Shown one piece after another: positions 10,425 through 21,056 of a stretch of DNA of 64,000 nt (positions are counted from its first letter, which is position 1; every line of letters starts with the position of its first letter). The notes under the pieces are model-generated. The model saw only the letters and a program-made list of their open reading frames with translations, was not told the DNA's origin and made no database searches. The position numbers and the translations under genes are program-made. This DNA comes from Prevotella sp. (GTDB lineage: Bacteria; Bacteroidota; Bacteroidia; Bacteroidales; Bacteroidaceae), in contig JAILEG010000046.1 in the NCBI GenBank assembly GCA_024688365.1, positions 1 to 64,000 on the forward strand. Direction: 5' to 3'.

Positions 10425-11252
10425 ATGCAGAAAAGAGACTGGAAGCCCATAGAAGGCTTCAACTTTGAGGAAATCCTTTTTGAGGAATTCAATCACATAG
10501 CAAAGATCACCATCAACCGCCCCCGGTACCGCAATGCCTTCACGCCACGCACGGTATGGGAGATGTCGCAAGCGTTCAGCTACTGTCGGGAAGCTCTCGA
10601 TATACGGGTGGTCATCCTGACCGGTGCCGGTGACAAGGCATTCTGCTCCGGTGGAGATATGCACGTCAAGGGACGTGGCGGATATGTGGGGGGCGACGGT
10701 GTGCCCCGTCTGAATGTCCTCGATGTGCAGATGCAGATACGCCGCCTGCCCAAGCCCGTAATAGCAATGGTCAACGGATATGCCATTGGAGGTGGACACG
10801 TGCTGCACGTGGTCTGTGACCTCAGCATCGCCTCGGAGAATGCCATCTTCGGACAGACAGGACCGAAGGTGGGCTCTTTTGATGCCGGCTTTGGAGCCTC
10901 TTATCTTGCCCGTATCGTAGGACAGAAGAAAGCCCGTGAGATTTGGTTTCTCTGCCGGCAGTACTCTGCCCAGGAAGCGGAGCGCATGGGACTTGTCAAC
11001 AAGGTCGTCCCACTTGACCAACTGGAAGACGAATGTGTGGATTGGGCTGAGACCATGATGGAGCGGTCACCCTTGGCACTCCGCATGATGAAGGCTGGCT
11101 TCAATGCCGAACTGGATGGCCAGGCTGGCATACAGGAGCTGGCAGGTGATGCCACCATGCTCTACTATACCCTTGACGAGGCACAGGAAGGCGGCAAGGC
11201 TTTCCTTGAAAAGCGCAAGCCCGACTTCGACAAGTATCCTCAGTTTCCCTGA
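10425..11252 (+). CDS. menB: 1,4-dihydroxy-2-naphthoyl-CoA synthase
   Basis: crotonase fold; [65 protein letters not shown] at 10425, the longer ORF reads through the repeat. Confidence 0.97.
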   Translation: MQKRDWKPIEGFNFEEILFEEFNHIAKITINRPRYRNAFTPRTVWEMSQAFSYCREALDIRVVILTGAGDKAFCSGGDMHVKGRGGYVGGDGVPRLNVLDVQMQIRRLPKPVIAMVNGYAIGGGHVLHVVCDLSIASENAIFGQTGPKVGSFDAGFGASYLARIVGQKKAREIWFLCRQYSAQEAERMGLVNKVVPLDQLEDECVDWAETMMERSPLALRMMKAGFNAELDGQAGIQELAGDATMLYYTLDEAQEGGKAFLEKRKPDFDKYPQFP

Positions 11253-11414
11253 CAAAGAAGAAAAAACACATGGGCTGAGTCCTGTAAGAATAGTTTTAAG
11301 GCAGAATAAAATGAGACTTGGCATAAGCAAGATACAGAAGCCTGCCCTGCCCCAAGCTGTTCTGTCAGCAGAACGCTAAGCAACAATGAACCAGCCCTGA
11401 CTCAAAAGTTTATT

Positions 11415-12455
11415 ATGTATAAAACTGAAATATCCTCCCGTCTCCTTCACTTCCGCCAGCCAGCAGGCACCTCACGTGGTGTCTACACCACACGGCGCAG
11501 CTATTACATTACGCTGACGAGTGGAGAGCTGCCGGAGGTGAAGGGGGTTGGGGAGTGCGCCACATTGCCCGACCTGTCGTGCGATGCCCTGCCCGATGAT
11601 GCGTATGAGCTGACGCTTCGCCAGTTCTGTGACGACTTCTGTCGGACAGGACAGATTGATACTGAGGCGATGAGACCTTACCCTTCCATGCTCTTTGGAC
11701 TTGAGACTGCGAAAGCACAGCTGGATGCCTGTGGCAGCCTCAACCTTTTTGATACCCCTTTTGGACGTGGCGAGGAGGGAATCACCATCAATGGGCTGGT
11801 ATGGATGGGCTCTTTCAACGAGATGTACCAACGGCTGGAGGAGAAACTGCAGGCTGGATTCCACTGTGTCAAGCTGAAGATTGGTGCCATTGACTTTCAG
11901 CGGGAACTCGACCTGATCCGCCACATCCGCAGTGCCTTCACCCCTGACCAGGTGGAATTGCGGGTGGATGCCAATGGTGGATTCATGCCGGAGAATGTCA
12001 TGCAGCGGCTGGAAGCCTTGGCGCAATATGACATCCACTCCATCGAGCAGCCCATCCGGCAGCACCAGTGGAAGGAGATGGCACGGGTCTGTGCCAACGC
12101 TCCTCTGCCAATAGCCTTGGACGAGGAGCTGATTGGCATCAATGACCCTAAGGAGAAGGAAAGGCTGCTCGATACTGTTCGCCCACAATACATCATCCTT
12201 AAGCCAAGCCTGCATGGCGGTATGGCTGGCACAAGGGAGTGGATTGCGCTGGCCGGAGAGCGGGGCATCGGCTCATGGATTACCTCTGCACTGGAAAGCA
12301 ATATAGGGCTGAATGCTATCGCCCAGCTGGCTGCCGACATCTATGGCCCTCATGTCACAATGGCACAGGGCTTGGGAACGGGACAGCTCTTTACTGATAA
12401 TGTCCCCATGCCATTGCAAATCAGGGGTGACCAACTATGGATTACACGACAGTAA
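11415..12455 (+). CDS. menC: o-succinylbenzoate synthase
   Basis: enolase superfamily; VKLKIGAIDF, ELRVDANGGF, IEQPIRQ, IALDEELIG, LKPSLHGG. Confidence 0.93.
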   Translation: MYKTEISSRLLHFRQPAGTSRGVYTTRRSYYITLTSGELPEVKGVGECATLPDLSCDALPDDAYELTLRQFCDDFCRTGQIDTEAMRPYPSMLFGLETAKAQLDACGSLNLFDTPFGRGEEGITINGLVWMGSFNEMYQRLEEKLQAGFHCVKLKIGAIDFQRELDLIRHIRSAFTPDQVELRVDANGGFMPENVMQRLEALAQYDIHSIEQPIRQHQWKEMARVCANAPLPIALDEELIGINDPKEKERLLDTVRPQYIILKPSLHGGMAGTREWIALAGERGIGSWITSALESNIGLNAIAQLAADIYGPHVTMAQGLGTGQLFTDNVPMPLQIRGDQLWITRQ

Positions 12456-12495
12456 AGGCCTGCCAGACTTATCTGGCCTGTAATCATGCACGGAA

Positions 12496-13545
12496 ATGAC
12501 AATCAAACGAACAACAATGACTCTACAGGACTTTCTTTCTGAATGGCACAATGCTGATCCCCTGCTGCTGGTTCATACCAGTGGCTCAACAGGCAAGCCA
12601 AAGCCTTTGTGGGTGGAGAAGCAACGCATGATGAACTCTGCCCGCATCACCTGTGACTTTCTTGGGCTCAAGGCTGGTGATACAGCCTTGCTCTGTATGC
12701 CACTCGATTTCATTGCTGGGAAGATGATGGTAGTGAGAAGTCTGGAGAGAGGACTGCGGCTGATGTCCGTGCAGCCATCGGGCCACCCACTGTCTGATGC
12801 CTCTCTCAGCAATCTGGGCACCTCCACGGAAGAGATAACCTTTGCGGCAATGGTTCCCCTACAGGTATATAACTCCCTGCAAGTACCTGAGGAACGGGAG
12901 CGGCTGCGGAGAATACGGCATCTGATTATCGGTGGCGGTGCCGTTGATGACAGACTTGCCGATGACTTGAGACGGTTTCCAAACGCAGTCTGGAGTACAT
13001 ACGGTATGACAGAGACGCTTTCGCATATTGCCCTCCGCCGTCTCAATGGCCCCTCTGCCAGCGAGTGGTATAAGCCGTTTGAAGGTGTCAGAATAGGACT
13101 CAGCGAGGAAGGCTGCCTGGTCATTGATGCCCCAGCTGTGTGTGACCATCCTTTGGTCACTAATGACAGGGCCGTACTCCGGACAGTAGAGGAAGAGGGA
13201 AAAGCCGCCTGCACCAGTTTCCGCATTATCGGAAGGAAAGACAATGTGATTGATTCCGGCGGAATCAAGATACAGACAGAAGAGGTGGAGCATACCTTGA
13301 AGCCCCACCTCGCAGGTGACTTTGCCATAACAGGCTGCCCCGATGAGAAATTCGGTGAGGTGGTTGCGCTACTGACCACGCAGCCTGATATCGCTGCCGT
13401 AGAAGCTGTATGCCGCCAGTACCTGCCAAAATTCTGGCAGCCTCGCCTCATTCTCCATGCAGATGTCATTCCGCAGACGGCGACGGGCAAGCCAGCACGG
13501 GCTGAAATAACGCAGATAGCGCGCACATTGAGCAAGTCAACATAA
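12496..13545 (+). CDS. menE: o-succinylbenzoate-CoA ligase
   Basis: AMP-binding motif VHTSGSTGKPKPLWV, STYGMTETLSHIALR, GRKDNVIDSGGIKIQTEEVE; short form. Confidence 0.93.
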   Translation: MTIKRTTMTLQDFLSEWHNADPLLLVHTSGSTGKPKPLWVEKQRMMNSARITCDFLGLKAGDTALLCMPLDFIAGKMMVVRSLERGLRLMSVQPSGHPLSDASLSNLGTSTEEITFAAMVPLQVYNSLQVPEERERLRRIRHLIIGGGAVDDRLADDLRRFPNAVWSTYGMTETLSHIALRRLNGPSASEWYKPFEGVRIGLSEEGCLVIDAPAVCDHPLVTNDRAVLRTVEEEGKAACTSFRIIGRKDNVIDSGGIKIQTEEVEHTLKPHLAGDFAITGCPDEKFGEVVALLTTQPDIAAVEAVCRQYLPKFWQPRLILHADVIPQTATGKPARAEITQIARTLSKST

Positions 13546-13854
13546 CTATAAAAGATTGCCCGTGAGAGTGCGAAGGCACAACACCTTCCTAAAATTACGC
13601 TGTCCACATGACAAAAATCAGCATCAAGACAAGCCAAAAACTGTCCTACCTGCTGGAGCAGTCACCTTCACCTGCCCCACTCATGGAACGCCCATGCAGA
13701 AGAGGATGGCTGTTGCACAAAGACAGGATGCTGCCTGGGCAGAGACAATAGAGGCAGAGTGATGCCAAGGGAAGCCTGAGGACCGCGTCGTTCCAATGCT
13801 TGACAGGTTACCCTAATGACTGAATTCTGAGTAGACAATGATGTAAGGAGAGCC

Positions 13855-14844
13855 CTATAGGGCGAAGTGCCATGCCACATTTTCAGTAGTCATCTCCCCA
13901 GTCTCCTCATTCAGTCCGATACCTCTCGGCTTGGGGCCTTCCACTGACACATCAATCACAGTCATGATGTTGCGCTTCAAGTTTATGAGCTTACTGTCCT
14001 TCTCAACAGTTCCATCATCCTTTACCCATTCCAGCTCAAGCGTCACGTGGCCTTGATAATCATTCATACAGGCCGCATCAACCATGTTGAAGGAGTAGGT
14101 TGAGGCATGGTCATACGCAGGATCGGAAGCCTTGACACTCAAAGTCTGATACAGATATTTGATGTTAAGCGTTCCTTCCTCCGGTGGTGTAATCCTGAAG
14201 TGAAGTCCGAATACGGCACGCTTCATGTCAATGGTCAGCTCGTCAGTTGTTGAAGGGTTGAAGTCTTCCACCGTACCATATAACTTTACCAGTTTGGGGT
14301 ACATCGTCTTGTCCGTGGCTGTCACATTTGTCTCTCCTTTCTGAATAAAGCCAAGATTCTCGCTGGTCGACATCGTGAAAGCGTTTTCAGCCATAGTAGC
14401 TTTGCCTGTCCCGTGCAGGAATGGTGCGAGATACTCACCGTTTTTGTTGTATATAGTGTCCTCGCCCTCCTCAGCTATCAGGCACTGTATCCTGTAAAGA
14501 TTGCCTTCGGTCATCCTGATGGCTATCTTTGATGGGTCAGTAAACAGTCCGTAAGCATATTTTGAGTAGGACTCGACTCCTTTCTTCTTTTCATATACGT
14601 TTACAGCATACAGTTTCTTTGCAGCCCTCGGGCTTTCGGGAGCAGAAAAACCAAAAGGTTTAGCTCCTTGCACAATAGGTTCCTCCATCGTCTCCACGTG
14701 CAATTCCATAGGGTGTATGGTGACCATTCTTGTTACCTTGTTCTCTTTCCCATTGTTCTCACCGCCTTCCAAGACAGCTTTCTCGCACGATACAAATACT
14801 AAAGGCAACAGCAGAGCCCCAAGCCACATAATTTGTTTCTTCAT
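13855..14844 (-). CDS. hypothetical lipoprotein
   Basis: lipobox-like signal LLLPLVFVSC; 329 aa, fimbrillin-like spacing possible but not certain. Confidence 0.75.
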   Translation of the reverse strand: MKKQIMWLGALLLPLVFVSCEKAVLEGGENNGKENKVTRMVTIHPMELHVETMEEPIVQGAKPFGFSAPESPRAAKKLYAVNVYEKKKGVESYSKYAYGLFTDPSKIAIRMTEGNLYRIQCLIAEEGEDTIYNKNGEYLAPFLHGTGKATMAENAFTMSTSENLGFIQKGETNVTATDKTMYPKLVKLYGTVEDFNPSTTDELTIDMKRAVFGLHFRITPPEEGTLNIKYLYQTLSVKASDPAYDHASTYSFNMVDAACMNDYQGHVTLELEWVKDDGTVEKDSKLINLKRNIMTVIDVSVEGPKPRGIGLNEETGEMTTENVAWHFAL

Positions 14845-15086
14845 AATTTGTCAGTATTCAAGACGTTTAGATTTTATGAGACGAAAATAAAAAATCCGTG
14901 TAAGAAAAGCAAGTGGCTGACAGAAGATGTAACTTTAATTAAACTTACAATAATGTCTTTCACACTTTTTTACCTTACATCCAGCACGTAACTATGAAAG
15001 ACTTATACACATGTGCCATGCGGCTCGTGTGATTCTTGCAGAGCTAAGAAAGACCGTCACGTTCCTCTACCTTTCCCTGTATCGCC

Positions 15087-16046
15087 CTAAAACGCCTCGC
15101 GATACTTATTTTCCTCCTTGTCCTCCAACATTGAAAGGTAACTGCTGTAACGGCTCTCTGAGATATAATGCTCCTCCACAGCCTTACGCACAGCACACCC
15201 TGGCTCATGCGTATGCGTACAATCAGAGAAGCGGCAGTCCTTGGAGAACTTGAAAATCTCGCGGAAATAGCTCGTCAGCTCTTCCCGTTCTATATCGAAA
15301 GTGCCGAACCCCTTGATGCCCGGCGTGTCAATCAGGTATCCTCCTCCCGGCAGCTCCAGCATCTCACTGAACGTTGTCGTGTGCATACCCGTGTTGTGGG
15401 CATCGGAGATGTCTGCCGTACGGAGGTTCACATGAGGCAGCAGACCATTGATGATTGTCGACTTCCCCACCCCGCTGTTACCACTCAGCAATGTGATTTT
15501 TCCTGCCAGCAGCGGTTTCAGCGTCTCCACGCTCAATGCCTCGGGCGCACCTTCACCAGCCTGCAGCTCTACACATCTGTAGCCGATGGTATCATAAAGA
15601 TTCATCACGGCATGCTGATAACGCAGTTCTTCGTCCGAAAGCAGGTCATGCTTGTTGAAGACCAGCGTGACAGGAACCCTGTAAGCCTCAGCACCGGCCA
15701 GGAAACGGTCAATGAAAGTGGTGGAAGTCTCCGGATAGTTCACGGTGACAACCAAGAAAGCCTGGTCAATATTGGCTGCGATGATATGGCTCTGCTTCGA
15801 CAGGTTGGGCGACTTACGGATGATGTAATTTCTCCTGTCCTCAATCTCCGTGATGAAGGCAGTCCCCTCCTGGTTGGGCACGATAACGACATGGTCGCCC
15901 ACAGCCACAGGATTAGTGGAGCGTATTCCCTTCAAGCGGAAGTTGCCCTTGATCTTGCTCTCAATCGTATTGCCGTCCTCGGTCTTCACCGTGTACCAGC
16001 TGCCTGTGTTCTTGATTACTAAACCGCGCATAACATAAAAAGACAA
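15087..16046 (-). CDS. rsgA: small-subunit-dependent circularly permuted GTPase
   Basis: [33 protein letters not shown]-terminal [16 protein letters not shown] zinc motif. Confidence 0.96.
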   Translation of the reverse strand: MSFYVMRGLVIKNTGSWYTVKTEDGNTIESKIKGNFRLKGIRSTNPVAVGDHVVIVPNQEGTAFITEIEDRRNYIIRKSPNLSKQSHIIAANIDQAFLVVTVNYPETSTTFIDRFLAGAEAYRVPVTLVFNKHDLLSDEELRYQHAVMNLYDTIGYRCVELQAGEGAPEALSVETLKPLLAGKITLLSGNSGVGKSTIINGLLPHVNLRTADISDAHNTGMHTTTFSEMLELPGGGYLIDTPGIKGFGTFDIEREELTSYFREIFKFSKDCRFSDCTHTHEPGCAVRKAVEEHYISESRYSSYLSMLEDKEENKYREAF

Positions 16047-16097
16047 AAGCCTGTCCCCGGCACATCATCAAATGAGAGATGCCGGGAGATGAGGCTT

Positions 16098-16658
16098 CTA
16101 TACTGTCATGATTTCTTTCTGCTTTTCCTCCAGCAAGCCTTCCACACGCTTGATGTACTTGTCATGGATTTTCTGCAGACTCTCCTCAGCATCCTTCTCA
16201 TTATCCTCAGAGAGCCCATCCTTGATGGCCTTCTTCAACTTCTCCTTGATATCGGCACGCACGTTGCGGATCTCAACCTTCGTACGCTCCCCTATCTTGT
16301 TGCACTGCTTCACCAGATCCTTTCGGCGCTCTTCCGTCGGCTGTGGCAGGTTCAGCCGGATCAGCTCACCATTGTTCTCAGGCGTGATGCCCACATCCGA
16401 ATCCATGATAGCCTTCTCAATGTCACGAATAGCCTTCTTGTCCCACGGCTTGATGGCGATGGTACGTGCATCAGGCACCATGACTGTAGCAACCTGGTTC
16501 AAAGGCACCTTTGAACCGTAAGAATCAACTCGCACACCATCCAGGATGGCTACGTTTGCCCGTCCGGCACGGATGCGCTGCAGCTCGTCATCGAGGTACA
16601 TCGCTGCCATTTCCATGCGCTCGCTGGCATCACTTAATGTCTGCTTTACGTCTAACAT
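16098..16658 (-). CDS. frr: ribosome recycling factor
   Basis: IRAGRANVAILDGVRVDSYG, NGELIRLNLPQPTEERRKDLVK, VRNVRADIKEKLKK. Confidence 0.97.
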   Translation of the reverse strand: MLDVKQTLSDASERMEMAAMYLDDELQRIRAGRANVAILDGVRVDSYGSKVPLNQVATVMVPDARTIAIKPWDKKAIRDIEKAIMDSDVGITPENNGELIRLNLPQPTEERRKDLVKQCNKIGERTKVEIRNVRADIKEKLKKAIKDGLSEDNEKDAEESLQKIHDKYIKRVEGLLEEKQKEIMTV

Positions 16659-16725
16659 ATTTCGTAATATTAAATTTATCTGTTACAAAAATAGGGATTA
16701 ATTCGGATATTCACAAGATTTCACC

Positions 16726-17214
16726 TTACTTTTTCTCTAACAGATCCTCTATTTCCTCCATCAGCACGGCGATGATACGCTCCAGCCCTTCCTTGTCATC
16801 GGCATCAAAGTCATCGAGACGCGTACTGTCTATATCGAGGACACCATGGAAGCCACGGGAAGAGTCATACATCGGCACAACTATCTCGCTGCGTGAGAGA
16901 CTGCTGCAGGCAATGTGACCTGGAAACTGCTCAACGTCAGGGACTATGATGGTGCATCCTTCCTCCCATGCCTTGCCGCAGACTCCCTTGCCATATGGGA
17001 TTGAGTAGCAAGCCACAGAACCCTGGAACGGACCCAAGGCAAGTGCCGATTCACTTTGTCTCAAGTAAAAGCCTGCCCAGAAAAAGCGGTCAGGAAAAGC
17101 CTCACGCAATGCCGCCGACACATTTGCCAGCACACCTACCACATTTGTCTCACCCCTGACCAGCCCCGCAATCTGGGGTATCAACTGCTCATACTGTTCT
17201 TTTCTCGTCATCAT
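16726..17214 (-). CDS. GAF-domain protein, probable free methionine-R-sulfoxide reductase
   Basis: GPFQGSVACYSIPYGKGVCGKAWEEG, GHIACSSLSRSEIVVPM, GVLDIDS. Confidence 0.9.
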   Translation of the reverse strand: MMTRKEQYEQLIPQIAGLVRGETNVVGVLANVSAALREAFPDRFFWAGFYLRQSESALALGPFQGSVACYSIPYGKGVCGKAWEEGCTIIVPDVEQFPGHIACSSLSRSEIVVPMYDSSRGFHGVLDIDSTRLDDFDADDKEGLERIIAVLMEEIEDLLEKK

Positions 17215-17271
17215 ATTCCATTATTCCTTTATTGTTCAGACACCAGGGCAACCACACAGCCATTGCCCTTG

Positions 17272-18075
17272 TCACTGTCCTAAGGCAGCCAACTGGGCAG
17301 CAACCATATTGGTAAGCTCCACAAACTGCGGAATGGAGAGCTGCTCAGGCCGCTGCGTCATAATCTCCTGCTCATAGAAGCCATCGGCAGGCTTGCCTCC
17401 CTGGAACATCTGGCGCAGGCTGACCCGCAGCATCTTGCGCCGCTGATTGAACACCGCCTTCACCAACCGCTTGAACAGACGCTCGTCACAGCCAAGGTCG
17501 GTCACATCATTACGGCTCATACGGATGACGGCACTCTTCACTTTTGGCGGCGGATTAAACACGCTCTCATCCACGGTGAAGAGATATTCAACGTCATACC
17601 AAGCCTGCATCAGCACCGAGAGGATGCCGTATGTCTTCGATCCTGGCTCCGCAGCCATACGTAAGGCGACCTCACGCTGTATCATACCCGTGCAGCAGGG
17701 GATAAGATCCTTGAAGTCGAGCATCTTGAAGAAGATCTGCGATGAGATGTCATAAGGGTAATTGCCCGTCAGCACAAACTGCCTGCCACCGAACACCTGC
17801 GTCAGGTCCATGCGCAGGAAATCCTCTCCGAGAATGTTCTCCCGCAGCTTGGGAAACCGCTCATTGAGGTAGGCAACGCTCTCAGAGTCAATCTCCACAG
17901 CTTTCACTTCCCGCGGTTTCTCAACAAGATACTGTGTGAGGACACCCATTCCCGGCCCTATCTCCAGTACGGGGATGCCAGGACAGGCATCAACCGTATC
18001 GGCAATCCGCCTGGCTATACCCAAATCGGTCAGGAAGTGCTGACCCAGATTCTTCTTTGGCTTGACTGATTTCAT
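17272..18075 (-). CDS. rsmA: 16S rRNA dimethyladenosine transferase
   Basis: KKNLGQHFLTD, VLEIGPGMGVLTQYL, LTGNYPYDISSQIFFKML, FNQRRKMLR. Confidence 0.97.
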   Translation of the reverse strand: MKSVKPKKNLGQHFLTDLGIARRIADTVDACPGIPVLEIGPGMGVLTQYLVEKPREVKAVEIDSESVAYLNERFPKLRENILGEDFLRMDLTQVFGGRQFVLTGNYPYDISSQIFFKMLDFKDLIPCCTGMIQREVALRMAAEPGSKTYGILSVLMQAWYDVEYLFTVDESVFNPPPKVKSAVIRMSRNDVTDLGCDERLFKRLVKAVFNQRRKMLRVSLRQMFQGGKPADGFYEQEIMTQRPEQLSIPQFVELTNMVAAQLAALGQ

Positions 18076-18152
18076 AATTTTTCTTTATTTGGCTACAAAG
18101 ATAGGCATTTTATTTTGCATTTAAAAGCATTTTAAGTATCTTTGCTCATCAA

Positions 18153-19211
18153 ATGAAGACGAAGAAACTGCTCAACAATATCGTGAAGATTGCACTGCCG
18201 CTATTGCTGGGCAGCGCAATCCTCTACTGGATGTACAGGGGCTTCGACTTCTCCAGCATCAGCCACGTGCTGCTTTACGAGATGGACTGGACGTGGATGC
18301 TGCTTTCCCTGCCCTTTGGCATCCTTGCACAGGCCTTCCGGGGCTGGCGGTGGAAACAGGCACTGGAACCTATCGGCGAGCATCCCAGGACATCGGTCTG
18401 CGTCAACTCCATCTTCCTTTCCTATGCCGTCAGCCTGCTCATCCCCCGCATTGGCGAGTTCGCACGGTGTGGAGTTCTGAACCGGTACGACAAGGTAGCC
18501 TTCCCAAAGGCCATAGGGACGGTAGTCACGGAGCGGGCCGTCGACACGCTCATCGTCCTGCTTATCACCACCACCGCCTTTCTCATGCAGATAAGGGTCT
18601 TTGGCAATTTCTTCTCAAAGACGGGCACACGCATTGACGACATCTTCCGGATGTTCTCGCCTATGGGATGGATGGTGACCGGCATCTGTGCCGCCGCCGC
18701 CCTCATACTGTTCTACTTTGTCCTCCGCCGACTTGCCATATACAATAAGGTAAAGGAGATGCTGACGGGCATCTGGCAGGGCATCAGCTCACTGCGCAGC
18801 GTGAAGAACATCCCACTGTTCATCTTCTACAGTCTGGCAATCTGGGGCAGCTACTTCCTGCACTATTACCTGACGTTCTATTGCTTTGATGCCACCATGC
18901 ACCTCGGGCTTTCCTGCGCCCTCGTGAGCTTCGTTGTCGGCTCCATAGCCGTCATCGTCCCCACACCGAACGGTGCAGGGCCCTGGCACTTCGCCGTCAA
19001 GACAATGCTCATCCTCTACGGTGTGGCCGACACGCAGGCTCTCTTCTTCGTCCTGATCGTCCACACCGTCCAGACCTTCCTGGTCATCCTTCTGGGTGTC
19101 TACGCATGGATTGCCCTCAGCTTCACCAGTACACCCGTGGCACTTGACAGCCCAGCCGGACTGACAAGACCCGCCCTGGATACAGAACAAACCACAAAAC
19201 AGAATCAATAA
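18153..19211 (+). CDS. lysylphosphatidylglycerol synthase TM-domain / UPF0104-like membrane protein
   Basis: polytopic; YAVSLLIPRIGEFARCGVLNRYD, VVGSIAVIVPTPNGAGPWHFAV. Confidence 0.88.
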   Translation: MKTKKLLNNIVKIALPLLLGSAILYWMYRGFDFSSISHVLLYEMDWTWMLLSLPFGILAQAFRGWRWKQALEPIGEHPRTSVCVNSIFLSYAVSLLIPRIGEFARCGVLNRYDKVAFPKAIGTVVTERAVDTLIVLLITTTAFLMQIRVFGNFFSKTGTRIDDIFRMFSPMGWMVTGICAAAALILFYFVLRRLAIYNKVKEMLTGIWQGISSLRSVKNIPLFIFYSLAIWGSYFLHYYLTFYCFDATMHLGLSCALVSFVVGSIAVIVPTPNGAGPWHFAVKTMLILYGVADTQALFFVLIVHTVQTFLVILLGVYAWIALSFTSTPVALDSPAGLTRPALDTEQTTKQNQ

Positions 19212-19229
19212 CCTTTTAAGAACAACATT

Positions 19230-20684
19230 ATGAGTGAAATCAGAAATCTCAAGCCGGAAGGCCTTTGGAGAAACTTCGACGACCTGACACAGGTTCCCCG
19301 CCCATCAGGCCACGTAGAGAAAGTACAGCAGTTCCTGCTCGACTTCGCAGAGAAAGCTGGCGTGGAGGCTTTCAAGGATGCCGGTGGCAACATCATCATG
19401 CGCAAGCCTGCCACACCAGGATATGAGAACCGCAAGACCGTTCTCCTGCAGGCGCACATGGACATGGTCCCCCAGAAAGCTCCTGACAGCAAGCATAACT
19501 TCGAGACTGACCCTATAGAGACCCGTATCGTGGACGGATGGGTATATGCCAACAACACCACCTTAGGCTCTGACGATGGAATCGGGGTTGCCGCCATCAT
19601 GGCTGTGATGGAGGATAAGACGCTGAAGCACGGACCTATCGAGGCTCTCATTACCCGAGATGAGGAGACAGGCATGTATGGTGCCAACGAACTGCCTGAG
19701 GGTATCCTGCACAGCGACATCCTCATGAACCTCGACTCTGAGACATGGGGTAAGTTTGTCATTGGCTCAGCTGGTGGAGTTGATGTAACCTCCACCCTGG
19801 AGTACAAGGAAGTCGAGAACGATCAGGAGGCTGCCGTGAAGGTAACGCTGAAGGGACTGCGTGGAGGACACTCAGGCCTGGAAATCAATGAGGGCAGAGC
19901 CAATGCCAACAAGGAGATGGTCCGCCTCGTGCGCAAGGCCGTATCCGACCTTGATGCCCGCCTGGCTTGCTGGCAGGGTGGCAACATGCGCAATGCCATC
20001 CCGTTCAAGGCTGAGGTGGTGCTTGCCCTGCCTGAAGAAAACGTTGCCGCACTGAAGGAACTGGTGGCACAGCAGAAGACTGCCATCGAGGACGAGTTCA
20101 AGACCATCGAGTCAGGGATTGAGTTCTTCACCGAGGACGTTGAGAAGCCACAGGCACTGGTGCCAGTGGAGATTCAGGACAACCTCATTGATGCCATCTA
20201 TGCCTGCCACAATGGTGTGCTGCGCATGATTCCGGTCTATCCTGACGTTGTAGAGACCTCATCCAACCTCGCCATCATCGACATTGAGCCCACCAAGGCC
20301 GCCATCAAGATTCTTGCCCGTTCGAGCCGTGAGGACATGAAGGAGTATATCGCCACACAGCTGGAGAGCTGCTTCAACATGGCTGGCATGAAGACCACGC
20401 TCAGCGGAAGCTACGGAGGCTGGGACCCGAACCCGGACAGTGAGATTCTCGGCTTGCTGAAGAAGGTGTACAAGGAGCAGAACGGCAAGGAGGCCATCGT
20501 ACAGGTCGACCACGCAGGCCTGGAATGTTCCGTCATCCTTGACAAGTACCCTGGCATGGATGTTGTCAGCCTCGGTCCTACGCTCCGCAGCCCGCACACG
20601 GCAAGTGAGCGTTTCGAGATTGCCACAGCTGAGCCGTTCTGGAAGCTGCTCGTACAGGCACTGGAGGAGATTCCTGCCAAGTAA
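19230..20684 (+). CDS. pepD: aminoacyl-histidine dipeptidase
   Basis: VLLQAHMDMVPQK, TTLGSDDGIGVAAIMAVME, LITRDEETGMYGA, GLRGGHSGLEINEGRAN. Confidence 0.95.
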   Translation: MSEIRNLKPEGLWRNFDDLTQVPRPSGHVEKVQQFLLDFAEKAGVEAFKDAGGNIIMRKPATPGYENRKTVLLQAHMDMVPQKAPDSKHNFETDPIETRIVDGWVYANNTTLGSDDGIGVAAIMAVMEDKTLKHGPIEALITRDEETGMYGANELPEGILHSDILMNLDSETWGKFVIGSAGGVDVTSTLEYKEVENDQEAAVKVTLKGLRGGHSGLEINEGRANANKEMVRLVRKAVSDLDARLACWQGGNMRNAIPFKAEVVLALPEENVAALKELVAQQKTAIEDEFKTIESGIEFFTEDVEKPQALVPVEIQDNLIDAIYACHNGVLRMIPVYPDVVETSSNLAIIDIEPTKAAIKILARSSREDMKEYIATQLESCFNMAGMKTTLSGSYGGWDPNPDSEILGLLKKVYKEQNGKEAIVQVDHAGLECSVILDKYPGMDVVSLGPTLRSPHTASERFEIATAEPFWKLLVQALEEIPAK

Positions 20685-20705
20685 GACCGCTTACAGAGAA
20701 CACAC

Positions 20706-20764
20706 AAAGGCAGCAGGCCTATCGGTGCAATGGTTCACCATTCACCGGGCCTTGCTGCCTTTTC
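20706..20764 (+). terminator. hairpin terminator after pepD
   Basis: AAAGGCAGCAGGCC...GGGCCTTGCTGCCTTTTCC with inner CGGTG/CACCG. Confidence 0.8.
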
Positions 20765-20909
20765 CTGTACCCAAACTGCCACACGGCAGCACGGCCTCCC
20801 CTTCACCAGCCACCTGCAGGCAAAGCAAATTGGCATCACACACCGCTTTCCCGACCTTGACCAGCCGGATCATGCCCAGCTGAAAACTGACACATGCCTT
20901 CCTGCAAAG

Positions 20910-20975
20910 TACTTTACGTGAAGTACCTGACTACTGCACGTAAAGTATCACAGTACTTCACGAGAAGTACTGCCC
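20910..20975. repeat. 22-bp-period palindromic array, locus B (3 units)
   Basis: TACTTTACGTGAAGTACCTGAC / TACTGCACGTAAAGTATCACAG / TACTTCACGAGAAGTACTGCCC; unit starts at 20910, 20932, 20954. Confidence 0.88.
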
Positions 20976-21056
20976 CTAAACCGTACTTGCAGGCAACAAA
21001 CTGGTTGTCAACAAGACAGCCTTATCACTCGTAAAATTTCATATACTTGCCTTCCC

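Noticed and set aside
13556-13762. 68-aa plus-strand ORF after menE
   Set aside because: No family signal, no ribosome-site support; likely intergenic.
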